A stretch of DNA of 10,899 nucleotides, taken from NCBI GenBank assembly GCA_016764955.1, contig JAESQZ010000137.1, positions 1-10,899 of the forward strand, given 5' to 3'. Below the pieces are notes generated by a model that ran no database searches, was not told the origin of the DNA, and worked only from the letters and a program-made list of their open reading frames with translations. The stretch is from Deltaproteobacteria bacterium. Lineage in GTDB: Bacteria; Myxococcota; UBA727; JABDBI01. Below are positions 1 through 9,200 of this stretch, piece by piece. Positions within the stretch are counted from its first letter, which is position 1. The number at the start of each line of letters is the position of its first letter. The position numbers were made by a program, and so were the translations under genes.

Positions 1-2
1 CA

Positions 3-230
3 TTCCGTGAATTGGTTATAGAGATTGGAACTTTCCCAGCTGCTACGACCACAACAGTTACTGTCAGTCGTTCTGGAGATAATATTACACTGGCAATACC
101 CTCTATAGGAGCAAGCCATACCTTTAGTTTGTCCGACCATGCTGCTGCCGTTGGTTTGAATGACACTAATGGAACCATATTTGTTGCCGGTAAACTCGCT
201 GGACCGACTGTTTCTAGGATGAAAGTGACG
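3..230 (+). repeat. C-terminal part of a jelly-roll-like module, copy 1 (cut by left edge)
   Basis: Residues 1-76 align by eye with residues 205-283 of the next module: FREL against FKEL, SRSGDNITLAIPSI against ERAGDEIRLSIPGI, and a shared AxxxGL turn further on. The offset is 204 residues. The pattern of alternating hydrophobic strands with a G-D-x-I turn resembles the back half of concanavalin A-like/LamG-type jelly rolls, but I cannot assign the family. A Thr stands where copy 2 has Cys263. The first part of this copy lies before the window. Confidence 0.6.
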
Positions 231-3200
231 AGTGAATCTCATACCCCTGTTGCCGAGTTTACAGAGTTATTTACGGCTAGAGGCCAGAATTTTTCGATTC
301 ATGAGACAAGGTACGACTATACGCTATTAGGACTTGAGCGAATAAATAGCAGTGGCATCATTGATAGCCCCGCTCAGAAGACCCTTTTCTGTGATTATAG
401 TGGCGAAGAAAATTGGACTTATGAAGTAGAAGTCACTCCTGATCCCAACACGGACGACGTTATGTTTATCGGCTTCGGCCAAGGTCTTGCGGGGGGATTT
501 AATAACGAGCCCACGAATTCATTTGTGTTTCGCATTCACAGCGGACACTCGACTGGTAATTTCCGAATTGATGCAGCGGTCAGTATCCCCGATGTAAATC
601 ACACTTTTGGGCACTTTAAGGAGTTAGCGCTTGATATTGCTCAGACGCCAAGTGGAAAGACGAAATTCTTAATTGAACGTGCAGGGGATGAGATTAGGCT
701 TTCCATACCTGGCATTACACTTGCCCCTACCGTGTTTAGCTATAGCGCGCATGCTACTGAATTGGGTTTAGATGTTGCGGGCCAAAGTTGCTTGTTCTTA
801 GCTAACCAAGGTGTTGGGACAGTATTCAATTCTGCTGTGGTTACAATTATCACGCCTAACACAGCGCCGGTGATTGACCCGATAGCAGATCAGACCCTAG
901 AAGTCGGTGGTTCTCTAAGCCTGTTGATTACTGCAAGCGATGCAGATGTTGATGATGTAATCACTTTGACGGCTAGTGGTTTACCAACCGGTGCTACTTT
1001 TGATGGTTTAAGTGGGCTACTCAGCTATCCGGCAGCGGTTGAGGGTGTTGATACTGTCACCATCACCGCCGATGATGGAAACGGCGGTACGGATACAGAA
1101 ACCTTTACGATTACGGTGGCTGATACGACACCTCCTACGATTACAGAAGGGCCTGATGCCATCGATATAACTGAAACCAGTGCAACGATCACATTCACGA
1201 CTAACGAGCTTTCCACGACTGAAGTGACCTACTTCAAAACGCCTGATGGACTTGCAGGAAGTTTGACTGTGCTCGATCCGACACTGGTGACACAGCATAG
1301 TGTGACTTTGACTGAATTAGCAGCAGGTACAGAATATACTTATTCGGTTAAAGCTGGAGATGCGGCTGGTAATCTTAAAGAATCACTCACACGCATCTTC
1401 ACAACCTTGGCAGTCAATGTAGCCCCAGTTGCCAGTGCCAGCGCTGACCAAATAACAGTTACTGCAAGTGTAACGGTTAACTTCACGGGTTCTGGAACAG
1501 ACATTGACGGCACGATTGCTTCTTTCTCATGGGATTTTGGTGACGGTAGTCCTGCCACAGCTGCAAGTACCTCTTCAAGCGCCACCCATGCTTATAGCTC
1601 TGAGGGTACATTCATAGCTACCCTGACCGTGACCGACGATGATGGGGCGACGGGTACTGATACGGTGACCACTAAAGTGGTTCAATTCACAACCACTGAA
1701 ACAACAACAGCAACCTTTACTGCTATAGATGGCATCGTTGCAGATGAAACTTATACGGCTTCAATTATCATTGAAGATACCGTTTCCGGTTTTGTGATTG
1801 GCTCATCCAATACGACCGCAACAGCTGATGCCCTTGGTAATCTAACAGTCACAGGCAGCACGCTTCTTGACTCTGGCTTGATTGGCACTGATGTGCTTGT
1901 CACCATTGAGGTCTTTGATGCTTCTGAAACTCTAGTAGTTTTAAATGTAACCACGACAGCAGTAGATAATCCACCAGGGACGACACGTGCGCTTGGAACA
2001 CTGGACAAGATCGTAGAGATGTATGATGCTGCTGCCGGGTCCACCTATCTGGCTGGAGCTGACGTCACTGGCAACAGTGTGGTCGAAGTCTTCAACGATG
2101 ACGGTTCTAGGCAGACCTTCGCGTTTATCGATTCACTCGATGCTCCTTATAGCATCCCGGTAGGTAAGTTCTTTATTGGAATTTCTAAGGATACAGCCGG
2201 CTTAGCGGTCGGCCCTGCTGGAGAGAGTCCAGTTGCCAAAATTCATTTAATCACAACATCTGGTGAATTGATTAGCGGTATTCGTCATGAGGGGCTCAAC
2301 ACCATCCAAGTTGAAACGGTTTCCACTGGGTTGTCTGTGCAGGCAGCTGTTTATCGCGAAGACTCCAACAGTTGGGTCGTGGCTCAAATACAGCTAGACG
2401 GCAATGTAGACCTTTTCAGTTATGATATTACCTCGGGTCTATCAACACTCATCACGATTAACTTTGCTGAAGTCAAAGACCTTGCCTATAGCGACTTCAC
2501 GGGAGGCTTATTTGCGGCAGCTCGTAACAGCTCGGATACTGAGGCGGTCGTTTACTACATTGACGGGTTGTTTGGTACGGTCCTCAAGCTCATTAACAAG
2601 GACACTTTGACTCCTATAGCAGCCGATTCGATTGGAGATGTTGGTTTTAGTCGAGCTGCTATCGCAAAGTCAGATGGTTTATCAACCACCATTTCCACCA
2701 TTGACCTGCTCCCGGAAGAAGTTTTAGTCTCATCCGCTATTACCGTGACCCCCTTTGGGGATTTAGCCTTTGCGCTGCCTGTACCAGGTACATCATTAGA
2801 GCCTGTACCTGTAACCCAAGCGTCAGTCGATGAGGCTCAGATTATGATAGATAAAATGGAAATCATCAGAAATAATGTCGACAAGCTTCTCAATGATGCC
2901 AAAAGTGTAGCAGACCTTGAGAAGGAGGAATGCATCCGTACATCAACCTTTGGTGTAAATTTGCTATTCGAAGTGGCAAAGACCAATTTTAGTATCCTGA
3001 AAGGTTTCCTAGCGGTGGGAAACGATGCTGATTTCAGATCTGCTTATGAGGTCATTAAGAGCTTTAAACACGATGTGGAGATTTTCAGCTCCACTACCGA
3101 TCACTGCGTCGGTAAGTTAGCGGTAAGTTCCATCGAGACTGAAGCCGCATATGAAGAGGACAAGGCGGCTGATTCGCCAGAAGAGGCCGAAGTTGATCCT

Positions 3201-6200
3201 CCAACTGAAGTAAACCAAACTCCACCTGGATTGGTTCAGTTTACAGAGTCAGGAAATTCCGTCCAAAAAACAGATACCGGTAAGGTTACTGAAAGCAAAT
3301 CCTCGACTCTTGATGGCAATGCCAGTGATCACAACATTATAGTAGATCCTGTAGCGATTCCTGCGCGGGGATCTGTGGGCATCACATTTGACACGCAAGG
3401 AAAAGTCACTACTCAAGTTGAAGTGTTCAAAACAGCCGATCTGCTAAAGGCCACAGTGTTGACTTCTCCCAAAGAAGGCCCTGACACGAGCCATAGACTC
3501 ACTGTTGTTGGTTTGACACCGGGCACGGACTATACCTATCGTATCAAGACGTTTGCAGAAACAGCGTCCGTATCAGACCGTGAGAGAGTTTCGGTCGAAT
3601 TTCAGTTCACGACTTTGCCCAATCAATCTCCAAGTATTGACAGTCCTATCATAGATCAGACCATCACGATTGGCGATCCATTTTCACTCAATCTAGCAGG
3701 AGTGTTTATCGACCCAGATCCAATTGACACAACCTTGTTCCTCAGTGTCACAGCCGTACCAGACCTTCCGAGTTCTTTGATTTTTGATTCAAGTACTCTC
3801 TTAATTTCTGGTACGCCAGTACCTGGTGACGAAGAGGTCTATATTGTTACCGTTACAGCAAAAGATATTTTTGGTGGTAGTAGCGTGCCAGATCAATTCA
3901 CGCTTACAGTTGAAGCACCCAATCAAGCACCAACAGCCATTGCCCGTGCTGACAAAACAATAGTCCAATCCGGGGGATTGGTCACTTTTGATGGAACTGA
4001 TTCAAGTGACCCTAATCCTGGCGACACCCTAACATTTAGCTGGAACTTCGGTGATGTTAGTGCTCCCGAAACAGGTGATACGACTACCCATATCTATACA
4101 GCTGATGGCACCTTCACAGCGACTTTGAGGGTGACAGATGGTGGTGGATTAAGCAGTACAGATACAGTCATTATTACGGTTACTTCTAATAAGCCACCTG
4201 AAATCATTACTCCAACTGCTGAAAAAATTGTGGTTCAAGCAGGAACAGCAGTTAATTTTATTGGAACTGCAACGGATCCTGATGGTGAGATAGCCCTTTA
4301 CATATGGGATTTTGATGATGATGGAACCGCGGATTATCTTAATTCCACTACCGGTATCACCGAACACATTTATTCTGATTTAGAGATTCCTACTGCTACC
4401 ACTGCTACTAGTAAGACTTATACAGCTAGGTTTACGGTCTCAGATAGTTTAGAGGTAACTGCTGGTACTATTGCTACAACCACGATTACTGTTGTGGTAA
4501 CTGACGGTCCGGCGGCAGCTGTGTCTTTTGAAGAAACTTTCACCGGGTCACCGGCGCAAGAAGTCACGGTAGAATCCACTGTGGCAGACAGTACAAGTGG
4601 GACAAACTTAGGTTCTACTACTACGACTGTGACGACAGATGCAAACGGTACAGTGACTGTCTCAGGACAGGTGAACGTAAGCCCTGATCAAATTGGCAGA
4701 GATGTTACGATTAAGACAATAATAACTGACCCAACAACTGGAGAAGTGCTTGCTTCGTTTACAGATGCTACAGGTATCATTGACACGATCGCGGGTACGG
4801 GTGTAGAGGGCTTTAGCGGCGATGGTGGTGTCGCAACGGGAGCTCGATTTGATAAAGCAAGTGGTTTGGCAGTTGATTCTGTTGGTAATATTTATATCGC
4901 CGATGCGTTTAACCATCGAATACGTAAGATAACCAAAGCAACAGGCCTTATCTCTACAATCGCAGGTACTGGTGTGCCGGGATCTAGTGGCGATGATGGT
5001 GTTGCAACGACGGGACAACTTGATACGCCAGTGGATGTTGCTGTGGATTCAGTTGGAAATATTTACATAGCTGATCGTGGTAATAACAAAGTTCGTAAGC
5101 TTACGACTTCTGATGGAGGCACTACATACACGATTAGTACCTTTGCTGGAATTGGTGGTTTAGGTGGCTTTAGTGGTGATGATGGCCAAGCAAACCTAGC
5201 GCAACTAAGCTTCCCAAGCGGTGTAGGACTAGACTCTGCTGGCAATGTGTATATCGCCGATACTGTTAACCGTCGCATTCGCAAGGTTGCTCCATCAGGG
5301 ATTATTACGACGATTGCTGGTGCAGGGCTTAGTGGTTCTGATTCAGATCTAATCTCTGCGACTGGCGCATTAATCGATTTGCCGGAAGATGTGGCAGTTG
5401 ATGCAAGCGGTCAGGTTTACATTTCTGAATTTGGTAAGCACCGAGTGCGTCGAGTTGATACTTTAGGTATTATTACCACAGTCGCAGGTGACGGTTTTGT
5501 CGGAACTGATGGAATTGATAGTCCAAAGCATCTAGATGTCGATAGCGCTGGCAATGTCTACTTTGCTTCCGCCGCGATGGTTATCCACAAAATCGATGCT
5601 TCGACGGGTGCTATTTCAGTGGTTGCTGGTACACTAAATAGCTTTGGATTTGGTGGTGATGGTGGCCAAGCAACAGCAGCTCAGCTCTTCTTGCCTCAAG
5701 GGGTTGCGGTTGACTCTAATCTAAATATCTACATCGCTGACACGCAGAACCATAGAATCCGTAAGGTATCTGCTGGCCCTGTAGTTGTTGCCCCAGATAC
5801 GACACCGCCTACGATATCTGGGATTACTGGTACGGCACTTGCGACTTACCATAATACAAGCTTTACACAGGTAGATGTTGGAACTGAAATCCTTGATCTA
5901 GCTGCAAGAGGGTTAGGTGAACTTTCGATTATCTGGAGTGATGATAAGTCCAGAATTCTTTCCTGTAGTGCGACTTTGCTGTTTGATGCAACAAGCACTA
6001 CCCTAACGACGAACAGAACTGCTGATATGAGTATTCCCGTTATTGCTTGCGGGCTTGATGTTGAATTGAGCGGATTGGACTTGGCGTCTCTTCCTTCGGA
6101 TCAGGTTGGTTTCTATGAACTAACGCTGTCTGCAACAGATGAGGTCGGTAACAATATTGAAGAGAAGTTTACTTGGGAGGTGCGTCTATCAGCAATTACA

Positions 6201-9200
6201 GGTACACAGGGCTTCATTGACGGCCAAGAGGTCACACAAGGCTCAAGTGTAAATGGCACACTCATTCTAGATAGTAGCGCTTCTGATTTTACTTACGAAT
6301 CAAGTAATCCATTGCTTGTGACCATTAATTCTTCGGGTGGATTTACTATTTTGGAAACAGTTAAGACAGGCACGCATGTGGTTACTTTGACAGCGACCAA
6401 TAAGACCACTGGGTTCATAAGCTCTACCGTTCTCACCATTGAAGTGCTTGATGGAGGAGGAACCCTGAGAACACTCGATCAAGATACAGACGTAGCCTCA
6501 ATATTCGACATTAGCGGGCTACCTAATGACTCCGATGCTAGTCCTACCCCAGAATCCGAAGATGGATCGCTCTCAAAGGCTGTTACTGGCTCTCTCTTCT
6601 ACACCTCAGCGAAGACAAACGAAATCTTTGGCCGCCCAAATACCTATACGGGAACTTTCACATTACTACCCATCACTGGCGCAACTTTGAACACGCCAGC
6701 TGGTTTCAGCCTTGATACCGCTAATAACAAGATGTATCTTGCTAACGCGGGTGCGAACCAGGTTCTTGAGATAGACTTGCTAACCCATGTGGCTACGGTA
6801 TTGGCGGATGCGGCCGATGGTCTCAGCTTGCCAGTAGATGCAGAATTGACATCTGCAGGAACCGTTGTGATAGCCAGTGCGGTTGGTAGTAAAATTCACG
6901 AATTGGATCTTGCTACGGGCAATGTGACCTTGTTGGCTGATTCTATTAAAGGAGTCAGGTTCCCGGTTGCTCTGGAAACAGGCCCAGCTAACAGTATCTT
7001 GATATTAAACGGTAGAAACTTCAAGTTGTTGAAGTTAAATAGGGACACATTAAAGGTCACGGTATTGGCTGATGCAAGTGATGGGCTGAAGTTCCCTAAA
7101 GATTTATCGGTCCGTCCAGATGGAAGAACACTGATTGCGAATGCCGGTACACACCAAATACTAGAATATAATTTCCATACGGACACAGTTTCGGTCTTTG
7201 CCGGTACTGGAGTAGAGGGATCTAGCGGTGATGGCGGTCAAGCCAAGCAGTCAACATTCAACCGCCCAATTTCAATTGCTCTAGATACCAATGGAACACT
7301 GGTGATTCTTGATTCAGGAAACGCAGCGATTCGAGCAATACAAGGTGCTGGTGTGCCGGTTGCTGGTCCTAACCTGTTCTTGAAAAATCCAAATTTTATT
7401 GATGATGATCTTCGGAGACAGGAGCTACTTGTTGAGTGCCCAGAACCATTTGGCTCAGGAAGCACCTTTACAAATGACTGTCTGCTTCTCAGTGAAAGCT
7501 TTAATTCTCCCTATGCTACCTCCAACCACAGTTTCACAATTGAAGAATATTTTGAACAAGGACAGAGTCCTTTTACCCTAGATAGTATTGAGTTTGAACG
7601 AAAGAATAGTGTCAGATTGCAATGTGAGGATGTGGCAAAATTGGCCTTTTTGGATCATCCTGATGGTTCAGGTAGGCCAGTGTTTGACTGCAGCATAACC
7701 ATTACAGATCCGACCGGTTATAGTGAAACGACCTATGCGCTTAGACCTTCGCAAGAGCAAACCGATACCACGAGTGTTGAGTTGCCTGTTGATGTATTTA
7801 CCAATCCAGCCTTTAATAATAGTCCGGTTGTAGGTGAGTATACGATTTCGCTCAGAACTTCTAATATTAATGGCGGTACGAACAATTTCATCAACTTCTT
7901 CAATGTGACGAGTAGTGATGTAACAGGCCCAACGCTTTCAATCGATGCGCCCTTTAATAAGGATGGTGGGATCCAACTTCAACAGGATCTTATCGATACT
8001 CCTTTTATATCCTTTGCTTGCTCTGACCCATCAGGCCTTGAAGTCTGTACGCTCGTCATTACAGATGTAAACGGTGTAGTGATGAGAGATCCGCCACCGG
8101 ATGACTTTTTTGCCTACAGCTATGATGGTCTTGGAGCTGGATCCACAGGAAAGCAGGGTGATGTGGCAACCACTCAAGGATTCTTTGTCTACGCTTTTGC
8201 GCCTGGAACCTACACCATCACCATGATGGCCCAAGATGCACTGAATAGGGCTCCTTCAGATGAAAGTTTGGGTCGTAGTGAGCTCATACTCACCTACACA
8301 GTTGTAGAGGCTGACGCACCAATAGCTTCTGTATCAAGTGGTACGTTTCTACTAAATAATGTAGCGCCATTCCCAGTGTTTGATGAAGACTCTACAGTCT
8401 TAAGTGAAGATATTGGTATTCTATGGAGTGATGCGTCTGACTTGGGCGACTGTGGCGCAACCTTGATGCATGGAACAAGCGCTACTAGCTTTCCTAATAA
8501 TCGCACCAGTCTCTTAGGTCACAGTTGTAGTACGCTGCTTGGAACGTCGACATTGACCTTCTTGCCTTCTGACTTGCCTGGCTTCTACAAACTCACATTG
8601 TTTGCAGATGACGAACAGGGAACCAGGGGTACGACTACCCATACCTATGAGGTCGAAAATGTCAATGATGCTCCTGTGTTAGGGGATATAGCTGATCGAA
8701 GTGGAACTAGCGCTGATCCAATTGATGCTGCGTTGAGCTTTGCACTTGTCACATCCGATGTAGATGGTGATGCACTTACCTGTAGTGCGATTAACTTGCC
8801 AGATGGCTTGAGCATGAGTCTGAGTGGCTGCACGATTACAGGTACGCCTACGACACTCGGTACGTCTTTCGTTACGGTAACAGTAACTGATGGCAATGGT
8901 GGTACGGATAGCAAGAGCTATACGCATGAGATCTTCCAGCCTAATAGGGATCCTGAGCTGCTAGCAACAAGTGACCAGACCATAGAAGTGGGTAGTTTGC
9001 TTAATCTAGATTTCGTTATAATTGACCCAGATGGAGACTTGATCACTTGTGCGGCTTCTGGCTTGCCAGCAGGTGCTTCCCTTGATTCTCTTGCACCATG
9101 CACGCTTACTTACACACCCACAGTAACAGATTTTGCTGTGAGCCATTCCATCACGCTTACTGCAACAGATGTTCATGGACTTGCCGTTAGCGATACCTTT

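Noticed and set aside
1017..2044. Several minus-strand ORFs of 60-97 codons (also at 4149-5284, 6300-7465, 8031-9103 and 10451-10690)
   Set aside because: All lie antisense to the continuous coding frame, overlap one another in different frames, and have low-complexity or basic translations with no recognisable domain. They are shadows of a Thr/Ser/Val-rich coding sequence.
2422..2610. Plus-strand ORF of 62 codons in another frame
   Set aside because: It lies wholly inside the giant frame, which reads as ordinary propeller-like sequence here. No RBS or domain supports it.
2919..2932. Purine-rich GAAGGAGGAA resembling a ribosome binding site
   Set aside because: It encodes the Glu/Lys end of a helix in the main frame, and no start codon at suitable spacing opens a plausible gene.
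4305..4340. Asp-rich WDFDDDGTADY as a dockerin or EF-hand type calcium loop
   Set aside because: It occupies the WDFGDG position of a PKD domain and is flanked by PKD strands. There is no paired second loop or helix.
4800..4835. FSGDGG motifs as RTX nonapeptides of type I secreted proteins
   Set aside because: The motif occurs once per ~57-residue NHL blade, not in 9-residue tandem runs.
4776..5780. Regular repeats that might suggest a CRISPR array or DNA-level satellite
   Set aside because: The repetition is at protein level with ~57-residue period and diverged DNA. There are no identical short direct repeats with unique spacers.
7399..7581. Plus-strand ORF of 60 codons, possibly marking a frameshift
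   Set aside because: The giant frame continues unbroken through this stretch and contains the cysteine pair at 2479/2493. No sign of a frame switch.
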